Origin: an uncultured Pelagibacteraceae bacterium
GTDB lineage: Bacteria > Pseudomonadota > Alphaproteobacteria > Pelagibacterales > Pelagibacteraceae
Reading direction: 5' to 3'
Length of the DNA stretch: 64,000 nt
NCBI GenBank assembly: GCA_902616245.1
Contig: CACMSB010000002.1
Coordinates: forward strand, 62,001-126,000
This document shows, in pieces, positions 26,561 to 34,369 of this stretch; the stretch's first letter is position 1, and every line of letters begins with the position of its first letter. Under the pieces are notes generated by a model. That model did not search any database, was not told the origin of the DNA, and saw only the letters and a program-made list of their open reading frames with translations. The translations under genes were made by a program, and so were the position numbers.

Positions 26561-28300
26561 ATGGAAAAAAAAATAAGAGGTGGAGCATTAATTGCAAGAG
26601 CATTAAAAGATAAAGGTATTAATAAAGTTTTTACGCTATCGGGTGGATTTTGTAATCCTGCAATTGAAGGTTTCATGGAATGTCAAATTGATGTAGTTAA
26701 TTGTCCTCATGAACAGATAGCTGGACACCTAGCAGATGGACACACAAGAATTACAAGAAAACCATCTGTATGTTTAGTTGGTCCAGAAGGTTTTGCAAAT
26801 GCAGTACCATCAATGATGGAAGCATGGGGAGAAAGAACACCGATAATTTATATAACTGGATCAAGTAGTTTAAAAAGACAAGGGTCAGGTGGCTTTAAAG
26901 AAATTGATGATGTTTCAATAGCTGCTCCTCTTACAAAATACAGCGCAAGCATTACAGATGGAACAAGAATTAGAGAATTTGTTGATAAAGCTTACAGAAT
27001 TGCAACGAATGGATATCCTGGGGCTGTTCACCTAAGTTTACCAGTGGATATAATGTTTTCTTCATTTGAGGAAAATGTTGGACTTGAAGAAAGACCATTT
27101 TCACATAAAGCAAAGCCAGTTGCTAAAGCATGGCCAGATCCAAATGCTCTATCAAAAATTCTTGAGCTCGCATGTAATGCAAAAAAACCTGTCATAATTG
27201 GAGGACATGGTGTTTGGTGGTCAAACTCAGAAAAAAATTTAGAGACTGCGGGTGAAAGTTTAAATATTCCAGTTTTTAATGTGCCATACCATCAAAAACT
27301 TTTGGGAGAAGAGGCAAATGCATATATGGGTTTAGCAGATATTCACCAATATCCACCCTCAGAATTTGCATTACATAACTCAGACTTAGTTTTAATGATT
27401 GGCGCAAGGTTAGATAACCAAATGAATTTTGGTAACCCTCCTTTCATTCCAAAAACAACAACTTTAGTTTGTATTAACGGTTCCCATGAAGAAATTGAGT
27501 TTAACAGAGCAGCTGATCATAACCTTTTATGTGATCCAGGAGTATTTTTAGATACTCTATGTAATTTAAAGAAAAATAATAAATGGAATTTAGGAAATAG
27601 TTGGTTTCAAGATAATAAAAATAGAAAAAAAGATTGGGTGGATAAATCTTTAAATGAATTAAAAATTGAAGCAGATAAAGCCAAAAAAAATGGTGGAAAA
27701 ATTCATCCGCTGCAATTAGCGTTAGATGTTCAAGATGCAATGGGTGAGAAAGATTGGCTTGTAATTGATGGAGGAAATACTCATTTCTGGTCGGAGATCG
27801 CAATAAATTTAGCTGGAGCTCAAGGAAAAAAATTAGGTGGAATTTTACATCCAGGTACATTTAGTATGCTGGGTGTTGGGGTATCATTTGCATTATCTGC
27901 AAAAAATAATAACCCTAAATCGAATGTAATTTTAATTAGTGGAGATGGTGCCTTTTTATCTGGAGGCATGTCTATAGAAACTGCATTTTTTGAAAAGAAA
28001 CCAATCGTTGTTGTTATTGATAATAATGGCGGCTTAGCATCAATTGGTCAACAACAAGAAAGATTATTTGAAAGCGGAAAAAGAGTTGCAACAGACTTTA
28101 GAGATATACCTTTCCACAGTATATTTGAAGGCTTTGGTGGTCATGGAGAATTAGTAACGAAAAGAGAAGAATTGGGTCCAGCACTAAAAAGAGCTATTGC
28201 AAGCGGTAAAACAGCTTGTGTAAATGTAAAAGCTAAACCAGTATTAAGTCCAATTGTTGCTGCTGTGGCTAGCAAGAGAGAGAAATCGTCAATAGAGTAA
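26561..28300 (+). CDS. Thiamine-diphosphate-dependent enzyme (acetolactate synthase-like)
   Basis: A 579-residue three-domain TPP enzyme. The N-terminal pyrimidine-binding domain has the catalytic Glu in CPHEQIAGHLADGHTR; the central domain has PVIIGGHGVWWS; the C-terminal domain carries the TPP motif GDGAFLSGGMSIETAFFEKKPIVVVIDNN in the usual GDG...NN spacing. It belongs with acetolactate synthase, benzoylformate decarboxylase and 2-hydroxyacyl-CoA lyase; no small regulatory subunit gene is nearby, so a biosynthetic acetolactate synthase role is unlikely. It probably cleaves or decarboxylates the 2-oxo acid made by the preceding flavoprotein (inference). Full length. Confidence 0.88.
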   Translation: MEKKIRGGALIARALKDKGINKVFTLSGGFCNPAIEGFMECQIDVVNCPHEQIAGHLADGHTRITRKPSVCLVGPEGFANAVPSMMEAWGERTPIIYITGSSSLKRQGSGGFKEIDDVSIAAPLTKYSASITDGTRIREFVDKAYRIATNGYPGAVHLSLPVDIMFSSFEENVGLEERPFSHKAKPVAKAWPDPNALSKILELACNAKKPVIIGGHGVWWSNSEKNLETAGESLNIPVFNVPYHQKLLGEEANAYMGLADIHQYPPSEFALHNSDLVLMIGARLDNQMNFGNPPFIPKTTTLVCINGSHEEIEFNRAADHNLLCDPGVFLDTLCNLKKNNKWNLGNSWFQDNKNRKKDWVDKSLNELKIEADKAKKNGGKIHPLQLALDVQDAMGEKDWLVIDGGNTHFWSEIAINLAGAQGKKLGGILHPGTFSMLGVGVSFALSAKNNNPKSNVILISGDGAFLSGGMSIETAFFEKKPIVVVIDNNGGLASIGQQQERLFESGKRVATDFRDIPFHSIFEGFGGHGELVTKREELGPALKRAIASGKTACVNVKAKPVLSPIVAAVASKREKSSIE

Positions 28301-28301
28301 A

Positions 28302-28637
28302 ATGGCAAAATTTAGCTCACATTTATTGAATGGTTCTGATGGAAATCATGCAAGCAACGTCAAAGTAAAGATTTATCAAATACAATCCTCAAAATTAAAA
28401 AAGCTTTTTTTGAATACAAAGACTGATGGAAATGGTAGGATTACTCAGCATTTCAATCTTAGCAAAAAAGATTGTTCATGTGATTATGAAATGATTTGTG
28501 ATATTAAAAGATACTTTAAAAAGAAAAAAATTGTGGGTGAAGTGGTCATAAAATTTAAAATGACTGATAATAAAAAAAATTATCACTTGCCAATAATAAT
28601 TTCTCCTAACAGCTATACAGTGTGGTGGTCAAAATAA
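28302..28637 (+). CDS. Transthyretin-like protein (HIUase family) lacking the YRGS tail
   Basis: A 111-residue protein of the transthyretin/5-hydroxyisourate hydrolase family. The N-terminal SSHLLNG with His7, the strand-turn TDGNGRIT with Arg46 and NYHLPIIISP with His95 match the three catalytic residues of the hydrolase. The family's diagnostic C-terminal YRGS tetrapeptide, which lines the active-site channel, is replaced by a tail ending YTVWWSK. No other urate-pathway gene is seen nearby. It may be a ring-opening hydrolase for a different cyclic amide. It starts 2 bases after the TPP-enzyme gene. Confidence 0.75.
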   Translation: MAKFSSHLLNGSDGNHASNVKVKIYQIQSSKLKKLFLNTKTDGNGRITQHFNLSKKDCSCDYEMICDIKRYFKKKKIVGEVVIKFKMTDNKKNYHLPIIISPNSYTVWWSK

Positions 28638-28640
28638 TAT

Positions 28641-29804
28641 ATGGCTTCGTTGATACAAAGTAAAATTAGCACAAAACTAAATATGTCTAGGAGAATAAGA
28701 AGAACTCCTTACACCAAGAGAGTTGAAGAATGTGGTGTAACTGATTTTACTGTTGTAAATCATATGCTTTTACCAAAAAGATTTCAGAAATCTGTTGAGG
28801 ATGATTATTGGCATTTAAATGAACATGTTCAGCTATGGGATGTTTCTTGTCAAAGACAAGTTCAGATATCAGGTCCAGACGCTAGTTTATTAGTCCAAAA
28901 AATGACTCCAAGATCATTAGAAAATATGGAGACTGGAAAATGTTTTTATATTCCTATGATAGATGAAAATGCTGGAATGATAAATGATCCAGTTTTGTTA
29001 AAGTTAGATGATGATATGTTTTGGATTTCAATAGCAGACTCTGATGTATTACTTTGGGCAAAAGGTATTGCAGTTGGTTTAAATCTAAATGTGAGCATAA
29101 CAGAACCAGATGTATATCCTCTTGCAGTACAAGGTCCAAAGTCTGAAGATTTGATGGCATCAATATTCGGAGAAGATATTAGAAAATTAAAATTTTTTAA
29201 TTTTAGAATATTTGATTTTTTAGGAACTAAACAAGTTATTGCAAGGTCAGGATATAGCAAACAAGATGGATTTGAGATTTATTTTAAATGCTTTGAAGAT
29301 TACTTCGACAAAAATGAAATGGGAGAAAAAATTTGGGATATAATATGGAAAGCGGGAAAAGAATTTAACATTGCTCCAGGATGCCCAAATTTAATTGACA
29401 GAATAGAAGCAGGATTAATGTCATATGGAAATGATTTTACGAAAGAAAATAATCCATTTGAGTGCAACTTAGAAAAATATTTTAATAATCAGAGTGATCA
29501 TGATTTCATTGGAAAAAATGCTTTAGAGAAGATTAAGAAACAAGGTGTAAAACAAAAATTAAAAGGAGTATTGTTTGATGGTCTAGATTGTCCTCCATGT
29601 TCAATTCCTTTTCCACTATATTCAAAAGATAAGAAATTAATTGGTAAAATTACCTCAGGGATTTATTCTCCAAAATTCAATAAAAATATTGGTTTATCCA
29701 TGATTTTAAATGAATTTTGTAAAATAGGGTCAGAAGTTTTAGTGCACACTCCAGATAACAAATTAAGAAAAGGAATTGTGTCCTCTTTACCATTTTCAAA
29801 ATAA
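28641..29804 (+). CDS. dmdA: DMSP demethylase (DmdA) or close paralogue
   Basis: A 387-residue folate-dependent demethylase of the GcvT superfamily. From residue 17 onward (RRIRRTPYTKRVEECGV, then NHMLLP, DYWHLNEHVQLWDVSCQRQV, ADSDVLLWAKG, PLAVQGPKSEDLM, GCPNLIDRIEAGLMSYGND, NPFEC) it follows the pattern of DmdA, which transfers a methyl from dimethylsulfoniopropionate to tetrahydrofolate. An internal Met at residue 15 could be the true start. Its location in an operon with a second GcvT-like gene and hydroxyacid oxidase, rather than alone, leaves open a different sulfonium or N-methyl substrate. Family placement is strong; the exact substrate is not. Confidence 0.72.
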   Translation: MASLIQSKISTKLNMSRRIRRTPYTKRVEECGVTDFTVVNHMLLPKRFQKSVEDDYWHLNEHVQLWDVSCQRQVQISGPDASLLVQKMTPRSLENMETGKCFYIPMIDENAGMINDPVLLKLDDDMFWISIADSDVLLWAKGIAVGLNLNVSITEPDVYPLAVQGPKSEDLMASIFGEDIRKLKFFNFRIFDFLGTKQVIARSGYSKQDGFEIYFKCFEDYFDKNEMGEKIWDIIWKAGKEFNIAPGCPNLIDRIEAGLMSYGNDFTKENNPFECNLEKYFNNQSDHDFIGKNALEKIKKQGVKQKLKGVLFDGLDCPPCSIPFPLYSKDKKLIGKITSGIYSPKFNKNIGLSMILNEFCKIGSEVLVHTPDNKLRKGIVSSLPFSK

Positions 29805-29827
29805 TAATTAGTGGGTATAAGACTTAT

Positions 29828-30952
29828 ATGAAAAAAGCAGTTATAGCAGGTTATTCAAGATCACCTTTTACAATGGCAAGAAAAGGTGAATTAATTGACG
29901 TTAAGCCTGTAAATATGTTTGCAGAAGTAGTTAAAAATCTTGTATCTAAAACAAAAGTAAATCCTGCTGATATAGAAGATATTGTTGTTGGTTGTGCTTT
30001 CCAAGTTGGAGAGCAGAGTTTTAATATTGGGAAGCTCACAACATTTTTATCTGGAATGGAAATACATACCTCAGGAATGACCGTTGATAGATGGTGCGGT
30101 TCATCTATGGAAGCTATTCATGTTGCAGCCGGTAAAATAGCAATGGGCGCAGGTAAAGTTTTTGTATGCGGAGGTGTTGAAAGTATGACTAGAGTTACAA
30201 CTGGCTTTGAACCAATACCTTATCCATATACAGATAAAGAAAATCCAAATGTTTATTTTTCAATGGGAATAACCGCTGAAAATGTTGCGAAGAGATATAA
30301 AATTTCAAGAACTGAACAACAAGAGTTTGCAATTCAAAGTCATCAAAAAGCTAATGAAGCTGAAGTTAATGGTAAATTTAAAAACGAAATAGTTGAAATT
30401 GCTGGCTGCATAAAAGATGGAAATATACGTCCAAAAAGTAATCAAGAAACTCTAGATGGACTAAAACTTGCATTCGATCAAGAGGGAACTGTTACTGCAG
30501 CAACATCATCCCCTCTTACTGATGGAGCAGCGGCAACCCTTATTTGTGAAGAAAGCTATGCAAAAGAAAATGGATTAGAGATTTTGGGTAGAATTGTTGC
30601 AACTGGAGTTAAAGGGTGTGAACCTGATGTGATGGGACTTGGACCTATAGGAGCAACTAAGAAAGCGTTAGAGAGAGCCAATTTATCAATTAATGATATT
30701 GATATTGTAGAAATTAATGAAGCTTTTGCATCTCAATCAATAGCATGTTTAAAAGATCTTGGTATCGATCAAAAGAAAGCTAATTTAGATGGTGGAGCAT
30801 TAGCTCTCGGACATCCTCTTGGAGCAACAGGAGCAAGAATAACTGGCAAAGCTGCAGATTTACTTAGACGTGAAAATAAGAAATATGCTTTATCTACACA
30901 ATGTATAGGTTTAGGCATGGGTATTGCGACAGTAATCGAGTCGGTAAATTAA
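29828..30952 (+). CDS. Thiolase (acetyl-CoA acetyltransferase family)
   Basis: A 374-residue thiolase. The acyl-accepting Cys lies in VDRWCGSSMEAIHVAAG; NEAFASQ, GGALALGHPLGATGAR (His) and CIGLGMGIATV (second Cys) complete the active site. It either cleaves 3-ketoacyl-CoA or condenses two acetyl-CoA in the cytoplasm. It ends the operon, 23 bases after the DmdA-like gene, and stops against the convergent permease gene. It may finish degradation of the operon's carbon skeleton, or handle acetoacetyl-CoA made elsewhere. Full length, on the short side for the family. Confidence 0.92.
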   Translation: MKKAVIAGYSRSPFTMARKGELIDVKPVNMFAEVVKNLVSKTKVNPADIEDIVVGCAFQVGEQSFNIGKLTTFLSGMEIHTSGMTVDRWCGSSMEAIHVAAGKIAMGAGKVFVCGGVESMTRVTTGFEPIPYPYTDKENPNVYFSMGITAENVAKRYKISRTEQQEFAIQSHQKANEAEVNGKFKNEIVEIAGCIKDGNIRPKSNQETLDGLKLAFDQEGTVTAATSSPLTDGAAATLICEESYAKENGLEILGRIVATGVKGCEPDVMGLGPIGATKKALERANLSINDIDIVEINEAFASQSIACLKDLGIDQKKANLDGGALALGHPLGATGARITGKAADLLRRENKKYALSTQCIGLGMGIATVIESVN

Positions 30953-31807
30953 TTATCTATTAATTCCTCTTAAACGTTCTGATCTTCTTCTTAATAATTC
31001 AGCACTAATCAATATTAAGGTTGATAAAACGATTAAACATGTAGCTACTGCTAAAATTGTAGGACTTAATTGTTCTCTTAAACCTGTCCACATTTGAATT
31101 GGAATAGTTGTATTTTCAAGACCCGCTAAAAATAAAACTACTACAACTTCATCAAAAGAAGTTACAAAAGCAAATAAACCTCCTGATATTACACCTGGTA
31201 AAATTAACGGAAGGGTTACTTTCATAAATGTATTTACTGGATTACTGCCTAAACTGGCTGCTGCTCTCGTCACACTATGATCAAAACCTGATAATGTTGC
31301 AGTAACTGTTATTACAACGAATGGTGTTCCTAAAATTATATGAGCTAAAACTATTCCTGTATGAGTTGCCGCTAAACCTGCCTTTGCCATAAAAAAGAAT
31401 ATTGCAACACCAGATATGATAAGTGGAACTATCATAGGTGAAATTAAAGTTGCCATTATTATTCCTTTAAAAGGCATGTGTCTGCTACTCAAACCTAATG
31501 CAGCAACCGTTCCTAAAATTACTGACCCTAAAGTTGCAAATATAGCAATAATAAAACTATTTTTTGCGGCAAGACCCCATGGATTTTTTGTACCGTAAAC
31601 CATATCTTTGTACCATCTTAAGGAAAAAGCATCTGGGTCTAAATTCTTCATTCCTTCTGAAAAAACAAGAAACTCTTCTGCATTAAATGATAATGGAAAT
31701 ATTACAAACAAAGGTGCTATTAAAAAAATAAAAACAAAAGTGCATATAGCAATGTAAAAGTAGTGCCAAATTCTATATCTAGTTTCTGTATACTTTGGTA
31801 ATGCCAT
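30953..31807 (-). CDS. ABC transporter permease (PotC-like)
   Basis: A 284-residue inner-membrane permease with about six spans. The coupling-loop segment AAASLGSNPVNTFMKVTLPLILPGVISGGLFAFVTSFDEVVV is characteristic of the spermidine/putrescine PotC branch. It is the last gene of the minus-strand set eutA, doeA, ATPase, binding protein, permease, permease, and starts 1 base after the PotB-like gene. Confidence 0.92.
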   Translation of the reverse strand: MALPKYTETRYRIWHYFYIAICTFVFIFLIAPLFVIFPLSFNAEEFLVFSEGMKNLDPDAFSLRWYKDMVYGTKNPWGLAAKNSFIIAIFATLGSVILGTVAALGLSSRHMPFKGIIMATLISPMIVPLIISGVAIFFFMAKAGLAATHTGIVLAHIILGTPFVVITVTATLSGFDHSVTRAAASLGSNPVNTFMKVTLPLILPGVISGGLFAFVTSFDEVVVVLFLAGLENTTIPIQMWTGLREQLSPTILAVATCLIVLSTLILISAELLRRRSERLRGINR

Positions 31808-31808
31808 A

Positions 31809-33071
31809 CTAACCTAACTTAATATTATCAACTCCAACTAATTTATTATAAAGCCAATAGATAACCAAAACTCCTCCAAGTAACATTAATCCCATCGCTG
31901 ATGCAAAACTCCAATCTAAAGTAGTCTTCATATGATAGGCAATTTGGTTACTAATTAAAGTTCCTGATGCTCCCCCAACTAAGGCTGGTGTAATGTAATA
32001 TCCAATTGCTAAAATAAAAACTAAAAGACACCCTGCTCCTATACCTGGTATTGTTAATGGAAAATATACTTTCCAAAAAGCTACAAAAGGAGTTCCACCA
32101 AGAGATTTACCTGCTCTCATTAAACTTGGCGAGATAGTTTTCATTACACTGTAAAGTGGTAAAACCATAAACGGTAATAAAATTTGCGTCATTGCAACAT
32201 ATGTTCCAACTTTATTGTACATCATTTCTGGCCTATTATCGTCTGCCACTAGCCCAATCATTACAAAGAAATCATTAACTACTCCTTGTTGTTGTAGTAA
32301 AATCATCCAGCTAGCTGTTCTAACTAATAATGATGTCCAAAATGGAAGTAGAACGCAAATCATCAATAAATTACTGTACTTCATCGGGAGTGTTGCGAGT
32401 AGATGGGCTATGGGGTAACCCATTAAAAAACAGAATACAGTAACAAAGAAAGCAACCTCTACAGTTCTCAACCATAAAATTCTATGTATTCTTCTATCCT
32501 CACTGACTTGAGTAATTTTGTTATCCTCATTTAAATACATATCCATAGCTTTTAAATATTTAGCTGAAGTGTAAGGAGGTGCAGTTCTTTTAATTGCTTG
32601 CCAATATTCTACATTTCTCCATCTCTTGTGCACTTTCATTATTTGTTCTTTAATACTTTGTGTCTCGTCGATTTTATTTCTTTTTACCTGTCTGAATAAT
32701 TTTTTTGTAATGGTGTTGAACCCGTTTTTTTCTTTATTAAGTCTTTGAGCTAATTTTCCATGTTCTTTTTTTTCTACAAGAATTTTAAAATCAGATAAGA
32801 AAGAAGCAAATACTTCTTCGGATGGAAGCTCTTTACCGTCCCATGTTTCCATAGACTTAAATGTTTTTGGAAGCATATTTGTAATCATTTTATCATCAAT
32901 ACTTCTTGTAAACATTTCTCCGATTGGAAAAATATAAGTAATAATCAAAAAAAGTAATAATGGCGCAACAAGTAAAAATGCTTTAATTTTGTTTTTTCTT
33001 TCAGCTTTTTTTAAGCTTATCTCTAAAGGAATTCCGTCAGTTGTAAGTATTTGTTTTGTTTCGCTGCTCAT
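31809..33071 (-). CDS. ABC transporter permease (PotB-like) with an enlarged first loop
   Basis: A 420-residue permease. The first span (IKAFLLVAPLLLFLIITYIFPIGEMF) is separated from the remaining spans by about 130 mostly charged residues (around 60-190), which probably form a periplasmic domain; ordinary PotB proteins are about 280 residues. The C-terminal core has SLGGTPFVAFWKVYFPLTIPGIGAG, the usual coupling loop. Similar long permeases occur in other alphaproteobacteria. A hairpin at 33081-33102 sits just upstream of the ATG. Confidence 0.9.
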   Translation of the reverse strand: MSSETKQILTTDGIPLEISLKKAERKNKIKAFLLVAPLLLFLIITYIFPIGEMFTRSIDDKMITNMLPKTFKSMETWDGKELPSEEVFASFLSDFKILVEKKEHGKLAQRLNKEKNGFNTITKKLFRQVKRNKIDETQSIKEQIMKVHKRWRNVEYWQAIKRTAPPYTSAKYLKAMDMYLNEDNKITQVSEDRRIHRILWLRTVEVAFFVTVFCFLMGYPIAHLLATLPMKYSNLLMICVLLPFWTSLLVRTASWMILLQQQGVVNDFFVMIGLVADDNRPEMMYNKVGTYVAMTQILLPFMVLPLYSVMKTISPSLMRAGKSLGGTPFVAFWKVYFPLTIPGIGAGCLLVFILAIGYYITPALVGGASGTLISNQIAYHMKTTLDWSFASAMGLMLLGGVLVIYWLYNKLVGVDNIKLG

Positions 33072-33080
33072 AAATAAAAA

Positions 33081-33102
33081 GGGCGACTTAAAAAAGTCGC
33101 CC
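33081..33102 (-). terminator. Hairpin between the binding-protein and permease genes
   Basis: A 9-bp perfect stem GGGCGACTT/AAGTCGCCC (33081-33089 with 33094-33102) with a 4-base loop, 36 bases after the binding-protein stop and 10 bases before the permease ATG on the minus strand. After the hairpin the transcript reads TTTTTATTTATG, so a U-tract runs almost into the start codon. A partial terminator that lowers permease expression is the likely role; it could also stabilise the upstream mRNA. Confidence 0.75.
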
Positions 33103-33138
33103 TATATATATTATATTATTCTAGTCTTTTATACTCTT

Positions 33139-34254
33139 TTATAGTCCAGCTTTCATAGCTTCCCACTTCTCACCAAGTTCTGTACCGTTATCAGCCCAGA
33201 AAAATGGATCAACTAAAAAGTATTTTTTAGTGTTTGAAGGAGCAGTTGGCATTTGTGGCATCATTTCAGTTTTACCATCTTTGTACCAAGGCTCATTTGC
33301 TTTGATAATTTCTAAAGATGATAATCTGTATGGAGCATATGCAATATATTTAGCACTTCCAGCTAACATTTCAGTGTTAGTCATCATTGCTAAAGCTTTT
33401 TTAGCATTTGCTTCATCTGGTCCACCTTTAACAAGTGCGAAATATTCATAGTCAAGACCTTGTCCATCCCATACTTGTTTAATTGGAGCACCTTCGCCAA
33501 CTTCAGCATTAAAGAATCTTCCATTCCAACCAGTTGCCATAACAACTTCACCAGATACTAATAATTCTGGTGGTTGAGCACCTGCAGACCAGAATACACA
33601 TCCACCATTTGGATCTGTACAAAGCTCTTTAATTTTATTCATAGCTCTATTAACACCAGCTTCAGTTTCTAATAATTTGTAGATCTCTGATCCACCTTTA
33701 CCCATGTAAACACCGTCACCAGCTAATGCTATTTCTAGGTTTGTTAGAGCAGATTTGTAAATAGCTCTTTTTCCTGGAAATTTTTTAGTGTTAAAGAAAT
33801 CTTTTATAGTCGATGGTGTGCCGTCAACATTGTTTACGTTGTAAGCATAATTCCAAGAATATAAAATGTTTCCTACAGCACATTTACTTGGCATTGGAGC
33901 AAAGAAATCTTCACTTGCAGGAGTTCCATCTGGAGCTGCAGGGAAGTCTTTGTCAAAATCGAATTCGACGAAAATTCCTTCGTCACATCCGTTGATAGTA
34001 TCAAATGCGAATACATCGATAATATCCCAAGTAATTGCACCTGCTTCTTTTTGAGCTTTGATCTCAGATAATCCACCTGAATAATCTACCCAGTTGATAT
34101 CAACACCAAGAGCTTTTGCAGTTGGATCACCATACCCTAGCTTTTGAGACTCTGTATAAGCTCCACCCCAAGATGCTACTGTAACCGCAAATGCAGATGA
34201 AGTTATTGAAAGAGCAAAAGAAAGAGCAAGTAATAATTTACTTAATTTTTTCAT
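33139..34254 (-). CDS. Periplasmic substrate-binding protein (PotD-like)
   Basis: A 371-residue extracellular solute-binding protein with a clear signal peptide (KLSKLLLALSFALSITSSAFA, cleavage after residue 23). The mature start VTVASWGGAYTESQ is typical of the PotD/AfuA-type family. An unusually strong Shine-Dalgarno sequence GGAGGAT precedes the ATG (34258-34264), as expected for an abundant binding protein. The ligand is not fixed by motifs; the genes upstream in the same direction (DoeA- and EutA-like) suggest ectoine or hydroxyectoine, while polyamine or taurine-like cargo remains possible. Confidence 0.92.
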   Translation of the reverse strand: MKKLSKLLLALSFALSITSSAFAVTVASWGGAYTESQKLGYGDPTAKALGVDINWVDYSGGLSEIKAQKEAGAITWDIIDVFAFDTINGCDEGIFVEFDFDKDFPAAPDGTPASEDFFAPMPSKCAVGNILYSWNYAYNVNNVDGTPSTIKDFFNTKKFPGKRAIYKSALTNLEIALAGDGVYMGKGGSEIYKLLETEAGVNRAMNKIKELCTDPNGGCVFWSAGAQPPELLVSGEVVMATGWNGRFFNAEVGEGAPIKQVWDGQGLDYEYFALVKGGPDEANAKKALAMMTNTEMLAGSAKYIAYAPYRLSSLEIIKANEPWYKDGKTEMMPQMPTAPSNTKKYFLVDPFFWADNGTELGEKWEAMKAGL

Positions 34255-34276
34255 TTATCCTCCGTTTAAACGTTTA

Positions 34277-34294
34277 ATATAAATTAATTTATAT
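34277..34294. repeat. 18-base perfect palindrome in the binding-protein leader
   Basis: ATATAAATTAATTTATAT reads identically on both strands. It would lie at the very 5' end of the transcript from the promoter proposed at 34301-34329. It could be an operator half-turn pair or a leader hairpin. Being pure A/T, it may also arise by chance in this genome. Confidence 0.4.
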
Positions 34295-34300
34295 ATGCGA

Positions 34301-34329
34301 AGTACAACAAAAACGAAATTCAGAGTCAA
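34301..34329 (-). promoter_or_regulatory. Candidate promoter for the PotD-like binding-protein gene
   Basis: On the minus strand TTGACT (34324-34329) is followed after exactly 17 bases by TGTACT (34301-34306), a good sigma-70-type -35 and a fair -10. Transcription would start near 34294, about 40 bases before the ATG at 34254. This suggests the binding-protein gene has its own promoter in addition to read-through from the ATPase gene. Confidence 0.5.
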
Positions 34330-34369
34330 CAGGCCATTTTGTTATAGTAATACTGGGATATTTAAGAAA

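Noticed and set aside
26561..28300. TPP enzyme as the biosynthetic acetolactate synthase IlvB.
   Set aside because: No ilvN or ilvC is adjacent, and the operon context is catabolic; a decarboxylase or lyase role is more likely.
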